A stretch of 64,000 nucleotides of DNA from contig NC_092461.1 in NCBI RefSeq assembly GCF_047495875.1, positions 95,176,431 to 95,240,430 on the forward strand. The letters are read 5' to 3'. Source of the DNA: Pithys albifrons albifrons (Eukaryota > Chordata > Aves > Passeriformes > Thamnophilidae). This document shows positions 36,449 to 48,444 of this stretch, piece by piece. Under the pieces are notes generated by a model. That model was not told where the DNA came from and made no database searches. It was given only the letters and a program-made list of their open reading frames with translations. How positions within the stretch are numbered: position 1 is the stretch's first letter; each line of letters begins with the position of its first letter. Both the position numbers and the translations under genes were made by a program.

Positions 36449-37954
36449 CTAGACACCTGATTCAAGCACATAATTCTTTAATATATATTTAAAAGAAAGA
36501 GGCAGTAAAGTATCAGTCATTTTCAAGTGGCTAAATGACATTTTGGGGCAGGGACAGGACACTGTGTCTGAAAACAGTACTTTATTTCTGTTACCTAATA
36601 CAGAGAAGATGCCTGATTGCTTATTTTTGCTTTTAGGGTGGGATTAGCTTCACACTCAGACAGATGAATCCCATTGTCTTTATTCACTTTAATCAATACA
36701 GGCAAGAGTGCCAAGAGCTACTCATTAATCTTAAAGTAGCCACCTATGTTGGTCCACCTGAGTACTTTTCTATACCCTGTTGGCTGTATTGACTAGATGT
36801 CCACTGACTATACTGGGTATTAGACACCAAGTTAAGAAGCTGACACCTACATGTAAGACAACTAAACTTCAGAATTAATCTGAACACTTCAGAATTAATT
36901 AACACTTGAGTACTTTTGAAAACTTAAGTAAAAGTAACTTGCTTAGCTGAGTACAGGAATGCAAGAAATGGAATTAGAAAGGGCTATTGGACTATCACAT
37001 TTACTAAAGATATTTGGGCAAGACTGATAGGTGAACACTTGTTTTTCGCACACTCTGTTTTCTCAAGCAGAATGTAATAAACATTTCACAGCACTTCACC
37101 AAAAATTTTAAAGATAAGGATACACATTGTAACATATCAAAGCTGGGAATAGGATCCAGATCTCAAATTCAAAAAGATTTGCTTAATAAGAATAGCCCTT
37201 CTCCCTCCCTTGGAGAAACTAGAACATATTTCGTAGCTTAGTGTACAACTAATGAAAAATCTGAAAAATTCTGACATAAGATCATTTGTTTGAAATAGCT
37301 TATGAGGTATAACATTGCCAGACTATGTGGTAAAAACATCAGTCTGCTGTGCATAACAGTTTTAAGCTTGTGCTAGAACTAAGGCAGCTGAAGTGACTTA
37401 CTCCTTGTATTTGAAGAAAGCTCAGAGATAGAACGACTATCAAATTTGCTTATCAAATTAGCAGTACAGTTCTGAATATTAAAAAAACAAACAAACAAAA
37501 AAAAACCCAACCAAACCTCTGCTGACTCATTTTGCCGTATTCTACTTACCTGCAGGTAAGAGCTGGTCACTGTCTTGTCATTTTAAAATATTATATTGCC
37601 ATTTCCTAGATCACTGGTAGATTGTTATTTCTATAAGATTTTTGTGCCAATCTTCTTTTACTGTGCTGGACTGAATAATTTTTCCACTTTCCTTCCTTCA
37701 GTCTCAAGGAAGCTCTTGAAAGATGGTTGGAAAAATATGCCAAAGACTTTACAGCTTATAGAAACATGCACTAAGGAATAGCAAAGAACTGCTTTGCAGC
37801 TGACTTGAAACTGGAATCTTTATGACAAATTGTGTTCAAAGCTAACAATACTTTTTTACTCTCTTTAAACTACACAAAATTAATGGAATGGAAAGAATTA
37901 TAGAAAAATGTAGCTGAGAACAATTAACTTATGTCTAAGAATATACTTTAATTG
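36449..37954. other. unassigned DNA with an A-rich tract
   Basis: No gene was recognised. A short dispersed duplication of ACTTCAGAATTAAT lies around 36867-36900. A (CAAA)n/A-rich tract at about 37481-37518 is followed by CCCAACCAAACC, similar to the tract near 45568-45600. Confidence 0.5.
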
Positions 37955-38194
37955 CTGTTAATGTTGCCATAATATAAACCCTAGTAAGATTCCATGTCGT
38001 TTTCAATCCATCATTAGAAGGTGGCTTATTTAACCTACATCTTATGGAAATATTTTCATTATTCTTTACACTGTCTGTTAATGGCTCCATAATATAAACC
38101 TTAGTAAGGTTCCATGTGGTTTTAAATCCATCATTAGAAGGTGGCTTAGTTAACCTACATCTTATGAAAATATTTTCACTATTCTTTATATTAT
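37955..38194. repeat. 120-bp tandem duplication
   Basis: Unit 1 (37955-38074) and unit 2 (38075-38194) start CTGTTAATG and align at an exact 120-base period with about 13 differences (about 89% identity). The flanks do not continue the pattern. Because 120 is a multiple of three, the minus strand stays open through both units (37935-38249), giving a 40-residue peptide repeat. Most substitutions would change amino acids, so coding is unlikely. Confidence 0.93.
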
Positions 38195-38304
38195 TATCCT
38201 GTGCAGTATCACAAAATTTTGTTAAGAAGTTTCTAGTCTCCCCCACCATGGAAAGATTCTTCTCTCTCTCTCAAAATAAAGGAAATGACTAAATTTTCAG
38301 ATTT

Positions 38305-38655
38305 TGAATGTTCAGATACACTGGTCAGAAGCCCTATTACTTGCAAGACATGTAACAAGTTGCTCTCTGCTTACCCCGACCATGTGGTCTCTGAGAGCCC
38401 CCATAAAGGACACACAGGGACCACCGGCGAAGGCAGGAACAAAGAGGAAGTTTATTCAGGGATACAGGTTTATATGGACTTTGAAGGAATACAAATTCAC
38501 CAATAAGGGACAAGAGGGAAGTCTGAATTTGTGCCAATAGGAGTAAGGGGATTTACATTCAGTGGGAGGGGTTACAGGAAATATGAGGTCACTGTCCTTC
38601 TCCCAGCCCCCTGGCCTGGCAGGGGTTTATGGGAAGAAGAAGCAGTGACTATGCA
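38305..38655 (-). mobile_element. LTR-like sequence, minus strand
   Basis: On the minus strand a TATATAAAC box (plus 38469-38475) is followed closely by AATAAACTTCC (plus 38451-38456) and then about 150 bases of GC-richer U5-like sequence. TATA and AATAAA within about 20 bases is the spacing seen in alpharetrovirus-like LTRs. The proposed ends TG (38305) and CA (38655) have ATTT on both sides, which in AT-rich DNA is weak support. Another possible inner end is near 38383. No internal viral sequence was seen. Confidence 0.5.
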
Positions 38656-38659
38656 ATTT

Positions 38660-41002
38660 TTACATTTAGTAAATTTAAACCACATTAAAAACATCAGTTG
38701 TTAAAGCATTCTCAGTGGCTGGAGTATTTTCTTCATCAGCCCATTTCTGACATGACATCCTCCAAGCCATGTATTGAGAATGCATTACCACAATCTGGAA
38801 TCACAAGTGGGGAAAAAACACGTTGGCTTATAACAACTGAACGTGCAGAGTTTTGGGGGTTTTGGTATGTGTGCTTTTTCAAAGCAGTATCGTGGCATTT
38901 GCTCTCTCTTGCTAATTTCCATACTCTTTTGAACACTACTACTAGTTTTTAAATCATGTCATCCTGCTCTCTCTTATTGCCTGCTACTTCCCTTCTTTAC
39001 CCTGTAACTGGCAATAACTTGTAATTTCAAGCATACTTCACAAATGCATTTTTGGTTCATTGAGATAAAGAGGTAGGGTGCAAGGAGTGATGAAAGTGCT
39101 ATAGGAAAGAAAATGTCAATATTGTTTGTCAGTATACTGTCTATGTTTTGTGCTTGATCTCTTTTGGTTCAAGAATCTGCAGATATTTTTTAATTCCTGT
39201 ATCTTCACGGACTTACAACCTAGAAAGAACTAGTGAAGGAAATTGAGATCCACTGTTGGAATAATTTCAAAACTGCTCTTTCCCTTAAGGAAACCTGGTT
39301 TGTATATTATAGCAAACAAGGTCTGCTTTGAAATTCAGGTCCATAGGGAAGTTAGTCAGCTGTGCAAGATCTGTTGGATTTACTTGATTTTTGAGTGGAA
39401 GGAGGATATTTTAGTGTTAGGGGGTTTTGTGGATTTCTTTGTGTATTTTTGCTGTTGTTGTTGTTTCCTGTTGGATTTTTTAATATATATATTAAAGCAG
39501 ATGAGGCAAGTATCTTTCCTATATTGTTGATGTCATCCTTGAAAAAAAAAAAGATAAATCTTTAAAATAATATAGATTAAATCTCTATCCAAAAAGTTCT
39601 CCCTGCCTTTGAAATATTGCTCAAATTAGATCACTCAAATCCCAACAACTATTGATACTTTCCTTTTTTTCTTTTACAGAGATGCTTCCCCTTTACATTG
39701 AATCTGATTATCTCAGAAAACTTCTATAGTCACAGTTTCCAAGAGGTAGCTTTGAACATACACTTGATTTCACTACAGAATTTTTTAAAATCCCAGTAAC
39801 ACGGCTAATATGATGGTAAACCAACATGCTAGCTATTGTCATAAAGTTAAATCATACAAAGAAAAAAGTTATGCAAATGTTTAGTTTGCCTCTAAATCAC
39901 TACCCTTTTCTTCCTTCTTGGGTCACCACAACTAACAGCTAGGAGGAAACATTATAACTCTGTGATTCCTCTGCACTAGGGATGAAGGACTGGGCCCTCA
40001 TATGCAAACCATACTATTAAAGATAGCGTGAAGGTACTAACTAGTCCCTCTGCTGCTATTCTAATACATTTTTATCTAGATCAATATTAGCTCAGGTTTG
40101 TCTACCAGTATTTTGTTTATAATTCATAATAATGACGTATTGAAGTACCTTTTCCATCTGTCAGAATATTAATGTGGAGTTTGTATATAGGGATATACCA
40201 ATAAAAAGATAAGCACAACCATTTGTTTTTTCTAAAATCTGCAGGAAAAGCAGGAAACCCCCTGCCCTCTAGACACACACAGACACACAGAGACATACTA
40301 ATGACCACCTTTCTGTTTCTGCTTCTTGAGCTAAATATTATTTGTCTAAATGGATTGAACACTTGAAAAAAAAAAGCAGAGTATGTTTATTTGTGGAGAG
40401 TAAAAACTGGAAGAAATACTGCATTTTAGGATTTCTCATTTATTATTTTCTTTACTTGCTATAATTATGCAGTTCTAGAACTGACTTTAGGTCTGTGTAA
40501 AGTGCATAGTAATCTAGATATGATGAGCATAGAATCTACTTATTTTCCTTTGTCAGTACCAGAACAAGTACAGCATGGCAAGAAGTAGCAAAGCAATTTC
40601 AAATCACCCAAACATGACACTTTATTTATTTATTTTATTTTAAAGATTATTGTAATATATAAATGGGAAATACAAGTTTCAGCACATCTTAGATTTCAAT
40701 ATAATCTTTAAAGATGGAGGACATAACCCACAATCTCAGTGATGTAATGGGTTCCTTGGATACTTTTTTTTTTCTTGTGAATGACTGCAGGTTTTCCTAT
40801 ATCTAAATGCTTTGTCATCGATTCTGAAGACATAAATATTATCTATATGAATCCATACATTAGACTACTCCCAGGACTGAGAAAAAATTTTACAGATAAA
40901 AATTATGTTTTCAGATTACTTGTAAGCATATGGTGAAAGAATCTCACCAAAGGATTTTGGCTTTCTTATGAACACTGTTTCTGGATTTTATTTGACATTA
41001 TA
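38660..41002. other. unassigned AT-rich DNA
   Basis: No gene or repeat family was recognised. Minor T/TTG-rich and TA-rich patches occur near 39420-39500. Confidence 0.5.
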
Positions 41003-41112
41003 GAATTACAGAAAGACTGAATAATTTATTCTGGAAGGGACTTCAGGAGGTCTCTTGCCCAACCTCCTGCTCATATCAAGGCCAGCCTCAGGATCGCCAG
41101 CCTGCTCAGTAC
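41003..41112 (-). mobile_element. CR1 LINE 3' scrap
   Basis: On the plus strand it reads ATAGAATTACAGAAAGACTG, then CTGGAAGGGACTTCAGGAGG and CCCAACCTCCTGCTC. This is the reverse of the CR1 3' end region, where tail and 3' UTR usually read as GGAAGGGACC next to ATAGAATCATAGAAT. It is short and diverged. Confidence 0.75.
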
Positions 41113-44100
41113 TTAATCCATATGCTCATATACTCATAACTTCCCCTTTCCTGAACAAAGGCTATGAGGTCTGCAGGCCCTTAATTCTTTCAGCCCATAA
41201 CCCACATTTCAATTAAAACAATTTAAAATTAAAATTATTATTTCACTGAGATAGAGGGTCACTTTTACAGTTCCTAATCTTGCATGACCTAAGCGCAGTA
41301 ACCTTGATTTACAATGCCATAAGCTGATATTTAAGCAGGCAGTGTTCATTCATTAAACACTCATTTCAAATTCCTCTGTAATAAGCAATTAGCTTGCCAA
41401 AGTCTTATACAATGTCATATATTTAGGCCACTGACATACAAAATTTCCTTGCAGCAGACAAAAAAATTTTGTATGACACTAAGCGTACAAGTTTCTCATA
41501 AGATTGGCCTTTGCAGTAATATAAAAAGCTTAACCCCTGTGAGCCTTACTAAGGATCAAATAATGTTCCCTTTGTATGGGGCTTTTATTAATGTCTTGTA
41601 ACTGTGTAGTGAGCAGTAATGAACTGCAAGTGCTGGAGCAGAACATCAAGAAAAACACAAAGATTTTTCTGTTTCTATGTCTTTGAATGCTTTAACACAG
41701 CTTCTGGGTCAGAGTTCTGGCTTGCAATTGGAAAAAAAATTATGTATTTCATAGCGACTTTTGACAACTGAGATTTTCATGCATGTGTTTGAGCACAATC
41801 CTGTCTTACTCACACATTATCAGCATATAGGTTGTATTTGTCTAGGCACAAAATGGCATGAACAATGCAATTCAACTGGCAATAGCAATCCTTGACACTG
41901 TAACATGAGATGAGCTCAGCTGAGGCCAGAGAGGAGCGAATTTCAACCTGATCCTTCAAATAGCCTGACCTCAAGTCAAATAAGAGTGATGATTATGTTT
42001 ACTGCAAGCCATACAGAAATTCACAGCCTTCCAGGAATATACTATGTGCTACTGTGCCGAGTCTTGAACAATTTTTACTACAGAGACAAAAAGAGAAACA
42101 GATTTCAGGAAGGAACTAAAGTACTAGTCCTTTTAATCTCTGTTTATGTTTCTATTTTACTGTCTCCCAAGACAAAACAGTGGCTTTCAGCCTAGGTGTG
42201 TAATTCATATCAGCATACGGACTCACGTCACCAGGGAGTGATGCATTGACCACTCCCATTTTCCTTTTTTTTTTTAAGAAAAACAGTGACACATGAGAAT
42301 CACCAAAGGAGACATGTAATTGGACAGTCTGTGAAAGACTTTCATGTAAATTCCTCTGGTTAGAAGAAATGAGGACTTCTGTGAAGCAAAATTAAAAATA
42401 GTTTGTCAGTTTTTAAACCAGACTTACATACCCTACAGACTGTCACAAACCCCTCCAATCTAGTGTACATAGAGCTGTCATGAGAAGGAAGTTTTCTTTG
42501 GCAGAACTGAATCACTAGACTGGAATCCTTTTTCCTTTATGATGAAAACAAATCTGATATTTTTTGACCTTTTTGATTTTTCAGATTAAAGCTCAGACTA
42601 ACGCACCATTTCCATATTTTTTTTCTAATCCTGTAGTCATGATAGATCATTTTTTATAATTCCAAAACCTTCCTTATTTCTAGTGCTTCCCAGCTCACCT
42701 CAGAGGAAACTGGTTTATGATAGAAAAAAAGATAGTTCTTTCTGGGAGTAAAAAATTAAATAATTATACTGGAAATTCATAGGCAATACTCTCATAAAAA
42801 AAAAGGAGAGAAAAAATAATTCAAAAAAAGACTATAGGATTATTAGAAACCATGGCTTCCTTGCTTTTGATATACTAGCCAGTACAAAAGTGACAGCTTC
42901 TCCCTCTTCTTATATGTCACAAATCAAATATACAAGATTTTTCTCTTTTCCTACTTCTCACTGTGCATTACTGTAAGTTGTAGAAAACAGATTTCTCAGT
43001 AAATCCTGTATACACAAACCCCTGAAGAAATTCCTCTCTATCTAAGTGTGAAAGGTGATATTTTCAAGTACTGGATAAGCCACTCACACAAAAGAGCTCT
43101 ACAGAGCAATCTACAAGAAGAAATAAAGCAGTCAGGGTCAGAGTTTATATACTCCTCTTTTTTTGTGCCTTATAACTGTAATGAGTGTGCAACAGTTCTA
43201 GCTCAGTTAACCTTGTCTTATTTTAGCTAGAGTTGATTTGATCCAAAAATACAGTGACTTTTCTTCATTGGCAAGATAACGCCCTGTGACCTAGCTGTGA
43301 GAAAGCAAAGAGCAGAAGCCTGGAAGGACTATAGTATTTCTGAAAGCACAAAGAAATAGCAGTGTATGCCTGGGGACATTTGTGTAGCAGTTCAGTGTGC
43401 GTGAGCCACTCGTGACCTTGGGCTCCACTTCAAGACAGTTGTTACATAGAGATGTACCTCCTCCCAGGTGCTCTTCTACAGCCATTCTCCCTCTTGCTGT
43501 GGCTGGGCTGCCATAGCAATTGTCTAATCTCTCCTGCTGTAGGGTCAGGTATCATACCCTGCAGATACTCCTGCTATATCCTTACCTTTTCCTCATCCTG
43601 GTCTCATATATGCCACCTCCTTCACACAATCTGACACTCACCTCTATTGTCCTCACTTGTGTCCTTTTTCACACAAAAGTCCTGAAGAAGTAAAACATAA
43701 TCCTCACACACAAACACCTTTTTTTTTTAATTTTTCATAGTCTCAAACCATAAAAAGAAAGTCTGTGCTGCTACTAAACCTGTACAGATCTGTGATGTAG
43801 AGGTTCCTTTTGGCCTTTCCATCATTCAGCCAAGCAGGTTTTAAATAATTTGATATTAATAAATACACAGTAAGCAAATTTGTAGTATGTTATTTCATTA
43901 TATCTTGCCCATAATGTCTCTTCTATCTCATCCAAGTAGATCAGTATTCTTGGATTTCAACCAGAGGGTTTCCTGAAGAGACAGGCAAGGAACCAAATAA
44001 CATTAGTTTTTCATCTGTTAAGAGCCACACAACTACCCCATAAAAGTGATTAGTAAAAAATCACACACAAATACATAAACTAAGAGAAAACAGTTGTCAG

Positions 44101-47100
44101 AGCTTCAAAGTGACTATAAAAGTGGAAAAGTACCTTTTGCTACTACTGTGCTCTTTATGGAGTTTCTAAATTTGGAACTAAGGTTGAATTAGAATTTGGA
44201 GAGCGTTTAAGATATAATAACTACTTGTGCATAATTTCCTATATTGGGGTTTCTGTGATCAAAGTATCTCCTTGCTTTATAGCTCACTACACTCAGGAAT
44301 GGATACTGGTGAAATTCCACATTATACAGACTTTCAATTGAAAACTGTGTTAATTTATGAGTAAATTTCACTGTACTTCCAACTTATTTTTCAGAAGCAG
44401 AGGATAAAAACACCTAATTATTTCTGGGTTTGTATGACACATGCTTTAAACTGAATAGTACAGAAGTAGAAAGAACTCAAAATATATAGACAAACTTAAA
44501 GCAAACTGTTTTATCCCTTGAAAAAAGTTGACAATGACTGTGTAGCACTAGAAAGAAAAAACTGACACTTCTGAAGCATGCAGTAAGCCTTTTGCTGTGA
44601 TAAGAAAATGACTGGCATAGGTGAACTGTCTATTTACGAGAAATAAAAGCTGATACAGGTAACATACAGGACTACAACCTAAATAACAATAAAATTTACT
44701 ATCCAACAGTAGATAAGAAATGACTTACTCATACCATCCTCTCTGAAAAACAAATAAAAGGGCAGGTTACAGCACAATGCTGATAAATAAAAGCTATTAC
44801 TATAACCAATGGACCCCAGTTTTTATTCTGATTTTGTGAACTTTGTATTAATGTAAATGCACAGTGGACACTTAGAAAACACTAAGAAGGCTAGAAATAT
44901 CAGAAGACGTTCTAGGATTCAGGAACTTTTCATATATTTTAAAGCATGCAAATGTGAAATTCTCCAGGCTAAAGCAAACCCTCCACAAGCACACAGATAG
45001 AACGATTATTATTGTCTCTTTAATATGTTGAAAATTGGCTAAGCTTAACAAATTGACCTTTAGACTTATAAATTTCCAATCATAAGATTCTGGTATATAA
45101 TGACACTACTGAATAAAGTAACTGAATAACCCACCCCTTCATTAAAGTTTTGACTTTGTAAAATGCAATTTACATTGTAAACATATTATTGCGACATACA
45201 TTGAAGAAGAACCAAAACAAACCCTGTTAAGAGACTCAATAGATTTCCAGCCTTTGTTTATGTGCATTAATTTGTGTTATAGTTTTGTTTTATGATAGAT
45301 TCTTAGCATAAGGAAGATTCTACTTTTGTCCACCACCTTTATTTTTGGAATGGAACTGTGTTTAACTATGACATGACTCTTTGATAGCATGCATGTTTCT
45401 TCATAAACTTAATAAAAACGCACAGTCAGAATAATGTATGTCCCAAATATGATAGGCACTGAATCAGTCACTGTGCTATCTTAAAGAAAATATGAAGCAA
45501 TCAATTTCTAAACTATGTAAGAATACATAATCAAGACACTCTTGAAAGGGAAATAACTTTGCATATTAAAAACAAACAAACAAACAAAAAACCCCAAACC
45601 ACCAACTGGCTTAGATATTTTGGGGTAAGACAAGAAGGCTCCTATTTGTTGCCTGGTAACCTTCTTTAGAGGGGTCATTTTTACCTCATACCCAACAACC
45701 AGTGAAAGATTGAATTGTGGCCCAAATAAAGTGATATTCCTTTCTTCCATTGTGTACTATCTATTAAATGGTTATTGAATTTAAAATGGCACTGTATTCA
45801 CATTTTATATACCATTTGTTTGCTTTCAGGCACTCAGAGTATTTAGTTACCCATGAATAAATATCAAGAGAAGTAAAATAATACTGCTTCCTTTTCAAAA
45901 CAATGCATTGTCTTTTACAAGTTCTCCATTCCCTATCCCACTGGAAAGACCCTTCTCCTCCCTAAGAGCCTGGAGAGACATGTATGAACTGTGCATAGTA
46001 TTTGGTCTTACCTGCTGATTTTAACTCTCTTTCAAAAGTTAATTGTGCTAGTTTACCAACCTCTGGTGAAACTTGGCTCCAGACTCTAAAGTGCCTATAT
46101 TGCATAGGCTGATACCTACATTGTCTGTGTATTTTGAGAGCATTCAGAAACTTCTGTAAATCCTCCTAGGTCCCAATTTTTTTTTATTTTTTTTTTAATA
46201 GATAGTCACTGATAAATATCATTAAGACAATTTTTATTAAGAAATATATCAAGACTCCATGTGATCTAATCATAACAAAGTTTAATTTCACAAGAGCTTC
46301 ATTTTACAAGCAAAAAAAAATTGCTCTTGGAATCCTATACTGTCTCACAAAGCTGTTTGCAAGTGTCTGCCAACAGTACAGAAGATGTGTAATACTTATT
46401 TTCTCTATTGGATAGATTTTAAAAAAAATCTTTATTTCAAGAAAATTAAGGAAACCTTCAAATTTGAAACTCAATTCAATCATTTTCATAATCACTCTGG
46501 AATCTTTCAAAAAATATGCAACTTTTTATGACCAGTATTCTTGGTTAAAGAATTAACATTGCATATACTGAACTTCTTGTGAAAAACTGCTTTTTAAAAT
46601 TCAAGGGAATTGTCACCTATAATTTTCCTGCATATTAAACCCCAGGCATTCTTTCAAATTATGTTTTCTGTGCAATTGACAGGAAGTTTTAGATAATGCA
46701 GATCTGAAACATGTAACAATAATAAAGACAGTGAATAATAGTTTAGTGGCAGATTTATTTGGGGATTCAGTGACACTACCATCTTATCCATCTTATTTAT
46801 ATATGATATTTCCTAGTTCTTACAAAACACTTTGATGTAGAAAGCCTCCTGTTTTCTTATTGTCAGTGCTTTACAAGTAAAGAAAATGAACTGATATATA
46901 TGCCACCTGGATAATCAAACTACTAAATTTAGCAATCCTCTTCTATTAAACCACCTTGAGTTTGGTTTTAAAATTCATGGTTTATTTGAAGAAAATTGTC
47001 AGCATCCTATTCATATCAGATTTGCTGCGATACTAATTAGCTATTCAGATTCATAGTGGTACCTTTAAAATAACATTCTACAAGACCACAAGCTAATAAA

Positions 47101-47680
47101 TATTACATAAATAAATTATTCTGGTTTGCAGAACATCCCCTTAAAGCAAACAGATGAGTGCTAAGCAAAAGGACCACAAAAGTAATTTCACCACAGTAAA
47201 TATGTAAAAATTTTACTGCTTTATCTGCTCAATATCTCAAGCTTTCAGACATTTTAAGTTTACAATAGGAATTTCAGCTTTTTTTTGTGCTTATTTTGTA
47301 CTTAATTTGGTGTTACAGCTATAAAGAAACTGATTCTTTTTAAACAACAATTTGCATGTTTATATTTTTGCTTCCTCAGCTGAATGCTAGTTAAGATTCG
47401 TGGTAAAAAATAAACTATAAGTGAAAATTTGAATAGTTAAGTCTTTAACTACCTTAATGAAGGAGCAAAGCCAAAATGCTGTTTGCTTTTGCATTTTATA
47501 AACTGAAAATGTGTCTGGGAAAATGTGCATGTCAGACATTAGCAAGGGTGATTTAAATAAAAAGCCCAAATGAGCATTTCTAATTGCAAAATTTTGCCAG
47601 TGGTCTTTCTAGTGATCAATAAGGCAATTTTAAATTTTGACATTAAATCCACTCACTTTATGCCTGATTGGCTCTGGGTA
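41113..47680. other. unassigned AT-rich DNA (6.6 kb)
   Basis: This is the longest stretch without a recognised element. No gene, RNA or repeat family was found. There is a (CAAA)n/A-rich tract at about 45569-45600 and T-rich runs at about 46178-46198. Open frames are no longer than about 80 codons. Confidence 0.5.
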
Positions 47681-48444
47681 TAAGATGCACTTTTGACATG
47701 CAGGAGTGTACCACAAAATATATATAGCACAGGTATATAAAGCAGTTATAAAAACACTAAATAGTGGTTAGCACACACAAATATATCAAGGAATATCAAC
47801 ATACTACACTAAGTAACAGTATCCCCTTCTAAGTATCCCCACTGTAAGACATGGAAGCAGTCTGCAATGAGGTGAAGAAAGGGCAACCTCCCTGCAACAA
47901 CTCTTTGGCATTGCCTAGTCACCACCTTCCAACTGCCATAAACCAGAAATTATCTTACTCAAGGTATAACTGCTATGCAATCATGACAAAAGAACCCATC
48001 TGCCCTGCTCCCCTGCAGATCAGGATATAAATCTTGTTCTTATGTCTAGAGCTCCAAGTAATATATTACTTAAGAAAAGGAACCTCTTTGTGATATCTTT
48101 AAGTAGAATTCTCTGTCCCTTCCTTTGACCCCTGTTGTAAATATAAACTGATGGTATCATTCTGACCTTTAACTGCTCTATTAAATGCAAGTAGATGTTA
48201 CCAGCTGTGTTTAGCAGATGTTGCTTAATGTTTGTGGAAAGCTGTGTATTTTATGTCCTGCTTGTCAATTGTTTAAGAACACCTGGCATGTGAGCTACAG
48301 ATCACATCTTATTTGGCAGTCTTGTGTTCTGTGTGTCCTAAGCTGAACTTTGCTCGGAACTGAGTAGGGGGCACCTCCCCAAACGACCACCAGAAACAAC
48401 TAGAGAGCCCTGAAGAGGCCCCCACAGGTGCAGTAAGTATTGCA
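47681..48444. other. possible LTR or ERV remnant
   Basis: Bases 48000-48430 are less AT-rich. They contain TATA-like GGATATAAATC (about 48023), a later CTATTAAATG (about 48178) and a GC-richer end with GGGGGCACCTCCCC (48367-48380). The order is suggestive of a decayed LTR, but no boundaries, second copy or coding motif support it. Confidence 0.25.

Noticed and set aside
37935..38249. A repeat-containing protein on the minus strand
   Set aside because: The 120-bp unit preserves frame by arithmetic, and the substitutions between units are mostly nonsynonymous, so there is no sign of selection on protein.
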